Shown here one piece after another: positions 1 through 7,033 of a DNA stretch of 45,079 nt. This stretch comes from Levilinea saccharolytica (GTDB lineage: Bacteria; Chloroflexota; Anaerolineae; Anaerolineales; Anaerolineaceae): assembly GCF_001306035.1 (NCBI RefSeq), contig NZ_LGCM01000048.1:1-45079 (forward strand), in the 5' to 3' direction. The position numbers were made by a program, and so were the translations under genes. The stretch's first letter is position 1, and the number at the start of each line of letters is the position of its first letter. The notes under the pieces were generated by a model. The model worked only from the letters and a program-made list of their open reading frames with translations. It had not been told where the DNA came from and ran no database searches.

Positions 1-83
1 AATGAGGCTTGGTGCATCACGTAGGGTTTGAATACGGGCGCTGTTGGTCTTCTTTTCATCCCCCTATTGAATCACGCTTGCTT

Positions 84-128
84 TATTTTGGGAAGGGGCT
101 GCCCATTGTTACTTTTTGGACAGCCCCT
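84..128 (-). terminator. possible rplY terminator
   Basis: A 7-bp inverted repeat (GGGGCTG at 95-101 with CAGCCCC at 121-127) lies just beyond the rplY stop codon. The loop is about 19 nt and the following tract is only moderately T-rich, so this is a weak intrinsic terminator at best. Confidence 0.3.
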
Positions 129-149
129 GTCTGCTTGAAAACCAAGAGA

Positions 150-791
150 TTAGTCTTCGACTTCTTCTTCTTTCTTGCCTTTTTCGATCACTTCGGGTTC
201 GGCCATGGTGGCTTCGCCTTCAACGATCGTTTCTTCGGTAGTACCGCCAGTCACAACGACGATCATTTCGTCCTTGTCGGTGTGCACGATCACATTGGAG
301 GCCAATTTGAGATCGCGGACATAAATCCCGTCGCCGATATTCTTGAGCTCGGAGATATCCACAACGACACGTTCGGGCAGATCCTGGGGCAAGCTTTCCA
401 CCTCGATCGACTCGAGGCCGTTGATGACCACACCGTTGTAGTCTTTAACCGCGGGGGCGACGCCGTGAATTTCAATGGCGACGGAGGCGCGGATTTTTTC
501 GGTGAGGGACACAGCCAGGAAATCCACATGCAGAAGAGTGCCGCGGATATAGTTTTTCTGCTTTTCGCGAACCAGGGCGGCGTGCATCTGACCGTCCAGC
601 TCAATGTTGACCAGGGAGGACGAGGTCAGCGTGGCGAGGGTGCGGCTGGCTTCGCGTTGATCCATGGTGATGGCGATGGGTTCCAGATGATGGCCGTAGA
701 TCACGCCAGGGAGCTTACCTTCGCGGCGCATAGCGCCCACTTTTTTGCCCGTCACGGTGCGGCGGGTGGCTTTGATAACTGCTTTTTCCAT
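150..791 (-). CDS. rplY: 50S ribosomal protein L25, long TL5/CTC form
   Basis: Binds 5S rRNA in the central protuberance of the 50S subunit. The product is about 213 residues, the length of the two-domain TL5/CTC class rather than the short E. coli type. The N-terminal part holds the L25 core (RREGKLPGVIYG, then LVNIELDGQ and HVDFL). The C-terminal beta domain follows (VESLPQDLPERVVVDIS) and ends in an acidic tail, common in this family. An upstream in-frame ATG at 818 is possible, but the ATG at 791 has AAGGA 8 nt ahead, while the ATG at 800 directly abuts that purine run. A TTGACG/TAAAAT promoter lies about 135 bp upstream, so the gene appears to be transcribed alone with a leader of roughly 125 nt. 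That leader includes a small CCGGC/GCCGG hairpin near 853-865. The assignment is secure; the start is fairly secure. Confidence 0.95.
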   Translation of the reverse strand: MEKAVIKATRRTVTGKKVGAMRREGKLPGVIYGHHLEPIAITMDQREASRTLATLTSSSLVNIELDGQMHAALVREKQKNYIRGTLLHVDFLAVSLTEKIRASVAIEIHGVAPAVKDYNGVVINGLESIEVESLPQDLPERVVVDISELKNIGDGIYVRDLKLASNVIVHTDKDEMIVVVTGGTTEETIVEGEATMAEPEVIEKGKKEEEVED

Positions 792-923
792 TTCATCCAT
801 CCTTCGAGCGCCTCTCACCTCGCATTGAGGTTACCTTCGCTCTCGTGAGAAAATTCCGGCAAAGCCGGGTGGTTTGGGTTGAGCGGCTGAGCCTGAACCG
901 GCAGGAGGTCAGCACAAGGGTTG

Positions 924-952
924 ATTTTATCCTGAAAGGGGGAGAACGTCAA
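924..952 (-). promoter_or_regulatory. putative sigma-70-type promoter of rplY
   Basis: On the minus strand TTGACG (947-952) and TAAAAT (924-929) are separated by 17 bp, directed at rplY. It lies between rplY and the yqeC-mocA fusion stop codon, suggesting rplY does not depend on transcription from the fusion gene. Confidence 0.55.
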
Positions 953-962
953 CGGCCGGCGG

Positions 963-2318
963 TCAAATTTCACTGGAAGAACCGGCGATTAACTGCGCAT
1001 AGTCATCCGGTGTGTCGATATCTTGAAATACCTGAGGGTCAGGCCAGGGAATTTTGCGGGGTGGGAAGTGGGTAAATAATTGGCGGCCGCCAGAATCACC
1101 TGTGAGGGCCATCAGGGCGGCAAATGTAGAGCGGTCAAAGAGGGTGGGATTACCTGGGCGGCCTTGAGCTTCGGGAAGCAGGATGGGATGGGGTGAGGCG
1201 GCCTGTTCCAGGAGAAGCAGATCAATCAATTCGACAGGAGTGCGCGGCTGGTCGCCCAGCAGAAAGACAGCGGCAGAGACATGGGCGGGCAGGGCCTGAA
1301 CTGCGGCGCGGATGGAGGTTGCCTGCCCGGAAGCCCAATCGGGATTGGAGACAATTTGCACCGGGTAAGCGCACGCAGCCTGTTGAATTTGATGGGCATT
1401 AGCGCCCACCACAAGGAGAAGGGGACTGAGCCCGGCTTGGAGGGCGGTCTCGATGACATGATGCAGGATGGGTTTGCCTTGCCACGTTTGCAGCAGCTTG
1501 GGCGCACCGAAGCGGGAGGCTGCACCCGCGGCCAGGATGATGCCAGCGGTGGGCTTCCAGGATTCGATGACTTCCGTGCGGCCGCAAGGGAGGATGGGCG
1601 ACGGCTGAAGGTGGGAGAGGTGGACGGCCTGATAGGTGGGGAGCAGTTGGCGGGCGATGCTGCGGCCGGCGTTCTGTTGGGAGGGTATTACGGCATGCGT
1701 CAGGACGGCCTGAGGGGTGATGTGGGCGGGGATATTCTTCAGGCCGCCAAAAGGGTGGAGGAAGGCATCGGCGATGTGCTCAGAGGCGATGGGGGCATTT
1801 TCCGGTAGGTGGGTGATCTGGGAGAAGCCCGTGGGGTTGTAGACAGATTCTTCGGATAAGGGTTTCCCAAGAGCCTTCAGGTTGGCAACGACGATGACGG
1901 CGTTGACGAAATTTGGAATGGGGGGCTCGTGCTCTTTAGGAGCTTTAAGCAGGCGTGTGCGCGCTCCGTCAGCTTCGATGAGCAGGGGAATGTGATTTTG
2001 TGCGGCAGATTCAGCCAAGCGCAACAGGAAGCTTTCGGGGACGCTCGCGACGCGCTCGCTCTGGGTGAGAGGGCCGGAAAACAGGGTGAGACGGCTTGAA
2101 AATTCACCAGCGTCAAGGTTCTGGGCAGGGTCGGTGACGATGACGTGCCTGTCGGACCAACTGCACTGTTCTTGGGAGAGATGAGCTGTGGTGGCTAGCC
2201 AAACGGGAGGCGAAAAGGAGCGAGCGAGGGAAAACAGCAGGGTTGTTTTGCCCCCTGCGCCGACGATTGCGGCGCAGGTTTCGCGAGTGAAATTCAAGGC
2301 GGTGAGGAGATTGGGCAA
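963..2318 (-). CDS. YqeC-MocA fusion: selenium-dependent hydroxylase accessory and cofactor nucleotidyltransferase
   Basis: Two domains in one chain of 451 residues. Residues 1 to about 240 match the YqeC family, a putative accessory factor of selenium-dependent molybdenum hydroxylases, with the P-loop GAGGKTT at about 20-26 and an EADGAR segment. From about residue 257 a MobA-like nucleotidyltransferase of the MocA family begins: LAAGAASRFGAPK nucleotide-binding loop, GDQPRTP with the metal-binding aspartate, GNPTLF, then GDSGGRQL and DIDTPDDY. MocA enzymes transfer CMP to molybdopterin to make molybdopterin cytosine dinucleotide. In many genomes these are separate neighbouring genes. The start is TTG with only a weak AGGT upstream, so the first residues are uncertain. 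No molybdenum hydroxylase gene is in the window. Domain assignments are strong; the selenium link is family knowledge. Confidence 0.85.
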   Translation of the reverse strand: MPNLLTALNFTRETCAAIVGAGGKTTLLFSLARSFSPPVWLATTAHLSQEQCSWSDRHVIVTDPAQNLDAGEFSSRLTLFSGPLTQSERVASVPESFLLRLAESAAQNHIPLLIEADGARTRLLKAPKEHEPPIPNFVNAVIVVANLKALGKPLSEESVYNPTGFSQITHLPENAPIASEHIADAFLHPFGGLKNIPAHITPQAVLTHAVIPSQQNAGRSIARQLLPTYQAVHLSHLQPSPILPCGRTEVIESWKPTAGIILAAGAASRFGAPKLLQTWQGKPILHHVIETALQAGLSPLLLVVGANAHQIQQAACAYPVQIVSNPDWASGQATSIRAAVQALPAHVSAAVFLLGDQPRTPVELIDLLLLEQAASPHPILLPEAQGRPGNPTLFDRSTFAALMALTGDSGGRQLFTHFPPRKIPWPDPQVFQDIDTPDDYAQLIAGSSSEI

Positions 2319-2378
2319 TTGGATGACCTGGGTCTAAAAGATATGACTAATATACCATTGATTCCATGCGTTTTTCAT

Positions 2379-2408
2379 TTGTCGGATTCAATCAATCACA
2401 GCTATAAT
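2379..2408 (+). promoter_or_regulatory. putative ferredoxin promoter
   Basis: TTGTCG (2379-2384) and a perfect TATAAT (2403-2408) are 18 bp apart, about 90 bp ahead of the ferredoxin start codon. Confidence 0.5.
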
Positions 2409-2496
2409 GATAATGCGAGCAGTTGTATTCACACTGGGATTGGGCGTCTCTAGCGCGTAAGTGCCAGTAAACGACATGCCATAGAAGGAGAATAAA

Positions 2497-2685
2497 ATGA
2501 AAGTCTTTGTAGACCCCGATATCTGCATGGGTTGCGGCGTGTGTGAGACCATCGCGCCTCTGGTTTTTGAATTGGGTGAGGATGGGATTGCAAAAGTGCT
2601 GGTGGACATCGTCCCGGTTGAATTGGAAGCGGACGTTCGCCAGGCGGTTGAAGAATGCCCCGAAGAGGCCATTTCGATTAAGTAA
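2497..2685 (+). CDS. ferredoxin, single [4Fe-4S] cluster
   Basis: A 62-residue electron carrier of the small monocluster ferredoxin type. The cluster ligands are visible as CMGCGVC near residues 10-16 (three cysteines) and the fourth cysteine in EECPEEAI near the C-terminus. The central region is acidic, as usual for a cytosolic ferredoxin. The ATG at 2497 follows AGAAGGAGAATAAA, a strong ribosome-binding site. It has its own promoter and a terminator-like hairpin, so it is monocistronic. The redox partner cannot be told from the neighbourhood. Confidence 0.92.
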   Translation: MKVFVDPDICMGCGVCETIAPLVFELGEDGIAKVLVDIVPVELEADVRQAVEECPEEAISIK

Positions 2686-2707
2686 CTGCTTGAAGTTTTT
2701 AAGGTTG

Positions 2708-2740
2708 AATCGCCCTGGGTGATCTGGGGCGATTTTGCTT
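2708..2740 (+). terminator. intrinsic terminator of the ferredoxin gene
   Basis: AATCGCCC (2708-2715) pairs with GGGCGATT (2727-2734), followed by TTTGCTTT. It separates the ferredoxin gene from the tRNA promoter. Confidence 0.6.
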
Positions 2741-2766
2741 TCTGCAAGTTGAATGGCTGCCAGGTC

Positions 2767-2795
2767 TGGACAGATCGGGCGCTGGGTGGTAAAAT
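2767..2795 (+). promoter_or_regulatory. putative tRNA-Gln promoter
   Basis: TGGACA (2767-2772) and TAAAAT (2790-2795) with a 17-bp spacer end 11 bp before the mature tRNA 5' end. Confidence 0.55.
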
Positions 2796-2806
2796 TTTGT
2801 CGTTGT

Positions 2807-2877
2807 TGGGGGTTCGTCTAACGGCAGGACAGCAGACTCTGGATCTGTTTGTGGAGGTTCGAATCCTTCACCCCCAG
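2807..2877 (+). tRNA. tRNA-Gln (CUG anticodon)
   Basis: A full cloverleaf can be folded by eye. The acceptor stem is TGGGGGT with ACCCCCA. The anticodon stem GCAGA/TCTGT encloses the loop CTCTGGA, with anticodon CTG. The T-arm GGAGG-TTCGAAT-CCTTC contains one G-T pair, and the discriminator base is G. The 3' CCA is not encoded; the sequence after the discriminator is CCT. The D-arm (GTCTAACGGCAGGAC) is typical of bacterial tRNA-Gln. The first terminator lies 3 nt downstream and the tRNA 3' end is then repeated in tandem. Confidence 0.95.
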
Positions 2878-3480
2878 CCTAAAAAGCTCCTCTCTAGGGA
2901 GCTTTTTTTATTGGCTCGAATTGTCGGTTCGAACGCCATCGAGGCGCACGTCACTTCACCCCCAGCCTAAAAAGCTCCTCTCTAGGGAGCTTTTTTTATT
3001 GGCTCGAATTGTCGGTTCGAACGCCATCGAGGCGCACGTCCTTCACCCCCAGCCTAAAAAGCTCCTCTCTAGGGAGCTTTTTTTATTGGCTCGAATTGTC
3101 GGTTCGAACGCCATCGAGGCGCACGTCCTTCACCCCCAGCCTAAAAAGCTCCTCTCTAGGGAGCTTTTTTTATTGGCTCGAATTGTCGGTTCGAACGCCA
3201 TCGAGGCGCACGTCCTTCACCCCCAGCCTAAAAAGCTCCTCTCTAGGGAGCTTTTTTTATTGGCTCGAATTGTCGGTTCGAACGCCATCGAGGCGCACGT
3301 CCTTCACCCCCAGCCTAAAAAGCTCCTCTCTAGGGAGCTTTTTTTTATTGGCTCGAATTGTCGGTTCGAACGCCATCGAGGCGCACGTCACTTCACCCCC
3401 AGCCTAAAAAGCTCCTCTCCAGGGAGCTTTTTTCTTTTTTTGGTTCGAACGCCATCGAGGCGCACGTCACTTCACCCCGA
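2866..3480 (+). repeat. tandem array of tRNA-Gln 3' end plus terminator units
   Basis: The 3' end of tRNA-Gln (TCACCCCCAGCCT) and the terminator after it recur with the CCCCC element at 2871, 2959, 3046, 3133, 3220, 3307 and 3396. A degenerate last copy is at 3475. Spacing is 87-89 bp, then 79 bp. Each unit holds the tRNA tail, a complete intrinsic terminator, TATTGGCTCGAATTGTC, the T-loop-like GGTTCGAA, and about 17 nt (CGCCATCGAGGCGCACG) before the next tail. The central units look identical and the outermost differ by small changes, as in arrays maintained by unequal crossing-over. No unit contains a 5' half of a tRNA. The open reading frame across the array exists only because 87 is a multiple of 3. 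Confidence 0.95.
2881..2909 (+). terminator. intrinsic terminator after tRNA-Gln, first of seven copies
   Basis: AAAAAGCTCC and GGAGCTTTTT pair around a 7-nt loop, followed by a run of seven T. The same hairpin is copied at about 2969, 3056, 3143, 3230, 3317 and 3406, the last with one changed base in the loop. Confidence 0.9.
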
Positions 3481-3489
3481 GTGGGTAGA

Positions 3490-3527
3490 TTATTAAAACG
3501 GGCGTTGGCTGACTGCACCAACGCCCG
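3490..3527 (-). terminator. intrinsic terminator of the plsC-like gene
   Basis: On the minus strand CGGGCGTTGG and CCAACGCCCG form a perfect 10-bp stem (3518-3527 with 3499-3508), followed by TTTTAATAAT. It lies 21 bp past the acyltransferase stop codon and separates that gene from the tRNA-tail array. Confidence 0.85.
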
Positions 3528-3547
3528 AATGGCATTTGTTGAGAAGA

Positions 3548-4246
3548 TCAGGGAGTCTGTGGCAGGCTGGTGAGTGGGGTGGGGAAGCGGGTGAAGCGGG
3601 TCTCGCTCTCATGGGCCAATTCAATGATGTGGTGCATGACGTTGTCTGCCACACTGCGCACATAGGGGCGGTTTTCCACATCGCCGCCGAAGAAAAGCGG
3701 CTTGCCGCAAGTGACATTGTAAGCGCCGCGCAAATACCAGCGTCCATACTCCACACGGCCGCGTACGGTGGACTTGATGGTATGAATCCGTTCGCGCTGC
3801 AGATGGATACCGACGGGCACAACGGGAGCTCCACTCATCACCGCCAGACGGGCGACACCGGTGCGGGCTTTTTGGAACCCGCCTTGCTCTGGGCTGAGGT
3901 CGCCTTCAGGAAAAATGATGATGGTGTGGCCCAGCTTGAGATGCTCCAGGGCAGCATCCAGAGCGGCTGGGCCGTTGCCAGCCTGAACGGGAATGTGGCC
4001 TGACCGGCGAAGATATTCCCCTAAGATAGGAACCTGAAATAATAGCTCATTGATTAAGATATAGGCCTGCTGACGAACCATGGCAGCCACAAAAAAGGGG
4101 TCGGTGGTGGTGGGATGATTGGCAGCGATTATCTTCGCGCCTGTGGGGAAAACTTCGTGCCGGCGAACATCCATCTTCAGCATGGTGCCTGCATAGGTTC
4201 CCACCACGGGGCGAGAGGCTAAATACAGTAATTTGGAAGTTATCAT
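3548..4246 (-). CDS. plsC: 1-acyl-sn-glycerol-3-phosphate acyltransferase family protein (PlsC-like)
   Basis: A membrane-associated acyltransferase that transfers a fatty acyl chain to lysophosphatidate or a related acceptor in phospholipid synthesis. Motif I is HPTTTD (residues 44-49, His and Asp of HX4D) and motif III is FPEG (about 112-115), with the expected spacing. APVVPVGI is the usual motif IV region. From the chosen start it is about 232 residues, normal for the family. I chose the ATG at 4246 because AGG lies 6 nt ahead; the ATG at 4252 is too close to it, and the GTG at 4291 has no ribosome-binding site. It has its own terminator and sits apart from the polysaccharide operon. The precise acceptor cannot be told. 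Confidence 0.85.
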   Translation of the reverse strand: MITSKLLYLASRPVVGTYAGTMLKMDVRRHEVFPTGAKIIAANHPTTTDPFFVAAMVRQQAYILINELLFQVPILGEYLRRSGHIPVQAGNGPAALDAALEHLKLGHTIIIFPEGDLSPEQGGFQKARTGVARLAVMSGAPVVPVGIHLQRERIHTIKSTVRGRVEYGRWYLRGAYNVTCGKPLFFGGDVENRPYVRSVADNVMHHIIELAHESETRFTRFPTPLTSLPQTP

Positions 4247-4411
4247 CGTCATCCTAACTCTATGGGTTGATTCGGTTTTTTGATCTACCACACAGCAACT
4301 ATATCGGTTTTATCTTTTGCACGTACCTGCGCTCAGGCATACTGTGGGGTGAAATGGGGCATAGATTTTTGTGCCCAGGGGGGACAAGTCACAGTGCCAG
4401 TATGACTGATA

Positions 4412-4448
4412 AAACCCCGAATCCCCAACAGAAGTTACGCTGCTGGGG
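4412..4448 (-). terminator. possible terminator of the polysaccharide operon
   Basis: On the minus strand CCCCAGCAG (4448-4440) pairs with CTGTTGGGG (4431-4423), then ATTCGGGGTTTTATC follows. The stem is good, but the T tract is short and displaced. Confidence 0.4.
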
Positions 4449-4485
4449 ACATTTGCATTTCTGTAATCTTGGAGGGAAAGCTGGT

Positions 4486-5778
4486 TCAGGAAACAAGGCG
4501 CGCGGCGTAATCCATCAAAGACAGCGCATCCAGATCACCGGTGACGGCAAAAGCGCTTCTGGCCTGGTCGGGCCAAAGGCTAAAGCGAATCAGGGGTGAA
4601 CCAGAAGCCTCAATCTCAGCGGCAATGGATTCCAACTCAGGGGCGGTAACGGAAGCCTGCGGCGCGAGGTAGTAGACATAGGCGTTGGGGTCGAGGGAGT
4701 TCTCGGTGATGAAACCGCGCTCGTGCAGCCAGCGAAGCGCCTCTGGGGAAAAATCGGGGTGAACCCCAAGCCAGGGACGTTTTTCGATTGAGGCGGGCAG
4801 GGTAAGGCTGCGAGATTCCAGCAGGTGATCGGGCCCGTACCAGGGGCGGGCATGGATTGTGGGGATGCCGCGGATGAGGACGGCAGCGCGGGGGGAAGCC
4901 TGAAACGAAATAGTGATGTTGCCCTGGGGGGCGGCGGTAATTTGCGCGGAGAATCCGTCTTTTTCTCGCCACCAAGCGCTGATGTCACACAGGCGGGCCA
5001 GCCAGACTTTGGGGGTGAGATTGGAGACGGACTGCAATAGATTCTCCAATGCGGGCGCAAATTGATCCGCCAGTTCAGGGTGTGTGAGCAGGGTGAAAAG
5101 CTCGCCGCTGCGGTGGGTGCGCTGGAGGGTTTCCACCCAAAATTGGGCGATCTGCTCTTGACTGAATTTTAGGCCGTCCTGCAATTGGAGATCGTCAGGG
5201 ACAAAGAGGGGGATTTCGATTAGATTCTCGAGCCGATAGGGAATAGACATCATGGTATCGGCAGAAGCCGGTGCGTAAAACTGGTTTATGGTATTGAAGA
5301 CGCCGCTGTCCTGCTCGGATATGGTCGGTAAGAACGGCGCGAGAGAGACAGCCTGGTTGCTGGAATATTCAAACCACTGCGGCGGCAGAGCAGCGAGCAA
5401 TTCCGGCCGCCAGCTGAGATAGGGGCAGCGAAAGCCGCTGGATTGGATGCCGTGGCGTTCGAAAGCTTTCAGGGCGGCGTCCAACTCATCCAAAGCTGTT
5501 TCCAGGGGGCAGGTGCGCAGATCAATGTGGTGGTAGCTGTGCACGCAGATTTCGGCCCCCAGGGATTGGAGTTTTTGGATAAACCGCGGGTAGCGGTCCA
5601 CCACCTGGCCGGGAGTGGGATAGGAGGGCGCACAGCCGTAGCGCTGCATGAGGCGGACACTTTCCTCGATCCTTCTTTGGGCAAGCCCAGGGGTCAGGCC
5701 GTACCTTTGAAGCAAATGCAGGCCGCGTTTGAGGACGAAACCGCCGCCGCGTTTGGCATACCACTTTTTCCAATCCAT
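4486..5778 (-). CDS. polysaccharide deacetylase-like protein (NodB fold)
   Basis: Last gene of the polysaccharide operon, about 430 residues. Features that recall carbohydrate esterase family 4 deacetylases are HSYHH (residues 94-98), close to the metal-binding HxxxH motif, and FRCPYLSW, close to the RxPY substrate-groove motif. The chain is much longer than a bare NodB domain. The roughly 200 C-terminal residues (ending FAVTGDLDALSLMDY) are unassigned. I see no signal peptide, so it may act on a cytoplasmic precursor. The ATG at 5778 follows GAGG at 5 nt; an earlier start would run 91 bp into the ATP-grasp gene. It probably removes an acyl group from a sugar or related intermediate; the substrate is unknown. 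Confidence 0.7.
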   Translation of the reverse strand: MDWKKWYAKRGGGFVLKRGLHLLQRYGLTPGLAQRRIEESVRLMQRYGCAPSYPTPGQVVDRYPRFIQKLQSLGAEICVHSYHHIDLRTCPLETALDELDAALKAFERHGIQSSGFRCPYLSWRPELLAALPPQWFEYSSNQAVSLAPFLPTISEQDSGVFNTINQFYAPASADTMMSIPYRLENLIEIPLFVPDDLQLQDGLKFSQEQIAQFWVETLQRTHRSGELFTLLTHPELADQFAPALENLLQSVSNLTPKVWLARLCDISAWWREKDGFSAQITAAPQGNITISFQASPRAAVLIRGIPTIHARPWYGPDHLLESRSLTLPASIEKRPWLGVHPDFSPEALRWLHERGFITENSLDPNAYVYYLAPQASVTAPELESIAAEIEASGSPLIRFSLWPDQARSAFAVTGDLDALSLMDYAARLVS

Positions 5779-5794
5779 GAGAGCCTCACAGGGG

Positions 5795-7033
5795 TTAATG
5801 CCGCGTTGAGCGGGAATTTGTATTGAGACGATCAAAGGCTTTTTGCGCCAAACCCAGCGTGAAGCGAAAGCCCGGGCGCCAATCATCGCGGTCGTAGATG
5901 GCGGACATTTTCTTGCCGCGGATGGAACGCAGCCAGGCCGCAGCGGTCAGCTTGTGCTGCTTGCGGTAATCCCAGGCGGCGCGCAGATCACGCTGCCAGT
6001 CAATCCAGATGAGGCCGTCCTGGTATTCGAAACGGGGAGGAACGGGCTGCCCGGTGGCGTCGCAGTAGGACAGATAGGGGAGATCCACACCGCAGAGCAC
6101 GCTCAGGCCGTCCCACATGCCAAAGCGGGTATTCACCTCGATGAGCTTATAGAGGCCATCGCGCGGGTCTTTCTTAAATTCTATGCCGCCGTGACCTTGA
6201 TAACGCGCCTTCTGCAGAAAAGAAATTCCCAGGTCAATCAGTTCGGGATCGTGAATGGTGCGGACATAACTGGCGGAACCAAATCCGGTGGGGATGATGC
6301 GGTGCTTGCGTCCAGCGATGTAGCCGAGGGGCTGTGATTGACGGTTGAAGTACACGGCGAGATAGACCAAAGCCTCGTCCTCTCCGGGGATGACCTCCTG
6401 GACGATCATGCGGTCATCGTGAGCGGCGATGGTCTGGTAGGCTTCAATCAGGGATTTTTCATCCGGGCAGTAGATCACTTTGGCGCGCCCAGCAAAAAAG
6501 CCGCGGCGGAGCAGGCGTGTGATGGCTTCGGTGTGCCAGTAGGTGCTTTCTGTGGGCTTGAGGATGGCTGGGAACTGAAGCTGACGGCATAGGCTGTGCA
6601 GATGCTCCAGATTTTCAATAAAATAAGAGGCCGGGGCGGGGACATTAAACTGGCGCGCCAAGCGCAGCAGACCATCTTTGGTGGCAAAGTCCTCCATGGT
6701 TTGATGATCGGGCATGACGAAATCGAAATAAGGCTGCAGATCGCTGCGGTATTGGGAAGCGACCAGGGCATGACGGTCGCTGAGCGGATAAAGAACGGTA
6801 CGAGCAGATTGCTGCTGACCAAATTGAATCAGGGATTGGACAAAGAGGTGCTCATCTTCGACTTCTGGATCGGCTCCGGGGACAAAATGGATATATTTGG
6901 AATAACAGCCCGGAGATTTGGCGTTGGCGTCCATCCCATACACAGTGACGCCTTTGCGGCCTAAGGAGCGGGCGATATCTAACCCCATGTGTTCGTCGAC
7001 AGGGGTAATGAGAACCGGCTGCTGCGGATTCAT
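5795..7033 (-). CDS. ATP-grasp family carboxylate-amine/thiol ligase
   Basis: A 412-residue ATP-grasp protein: N-terminal Rossmann-like pre-ATP-grasp segment (VLITPVDEHMGLDIARSLG), lysine-containing ATP-binding strand FPAILKP (about 155-161), VQEVIPG, and the metal-binding EVNTRFGMWDG region (about 299-309). Such enzymes activate a carboxylate as acyl phosphate and join it to an amine or thiol. The start has AAGGAGG 4 nt ahead, and its ATG overlaps the stop of the upstream FemAB-like gene (ATGA). Between a FemAB-like gene and a deacetylase, it plausibly makes or attaches an amide substituent of the polysaccharide. That role is inference; similar proteins appear as D-aspartate-ligase-like or carbamoyl-phosphate-synthase-like. 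Confidence 0.75.
   Translation of the reverse strand: MNPQQPVLITPVDEHMGLDIARSLGRKGVTVYGMDANAKSPGCYSKYIHFVPGADPEVEDEHLFVQSLIQFGQQQSARTVLYPLSDRHALVASQYRSDLQPYFDFVMPDHQTMEDFATKDGLLRLARQFNVPAPASYFIENLEHLHSLCRQLQFPAILKPTESTYWHTEAITRLLRRGFFAGRAKVIYCPDEKSLIEAYQTIAAHDDRMIVQEVIPGEDEALVYLAVYFNRQSQPLGYIAGRKHRIIPTGFGSASYVRTIHDPELIDLGISFLQKARYQGHGGIEFKKDPRDGLYKLIEVNTRFGMWDGLSVLCGVDLPYLSYCDATGQPVPPRFEYQDGLIWIDWQRDLRAAWDYRKQHKLTAAAWLRSIRGKKMSAIYDRDDWRPGFRFTLGLAQKAFDRLNTNSRSTRH

Noticed and set aside
9-848. 279-residue plus-strand ORF opposite rplY
   Set aside because: Antisense shadow of a clear ribosomal protein gene; phenylalanine- and histidine-rich with no family pattern.
2866-3480. CRISPR array
   Set aside because: No variable spacers: the whole 87-bp unit is repeated, and it contains a terminator and a tRNA tail. 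No cas genes in the window.
2866-3480. Integrated mobile element or attachment-site array
   Set aside because: tRNA 3' ends are classical attachment sites, but no integrase, transposase or phage gene occurs in the window. Kept only as one possible origin.
2849-3496. 215-residue repetitive ORF with a 29-residue period across the tRNA-Gln array
   Set aside because: The frame is open only because the DNA unit is 87 bp. It starts inside the tRNA, has no ribosome-binding site, and two other frames are open as well.
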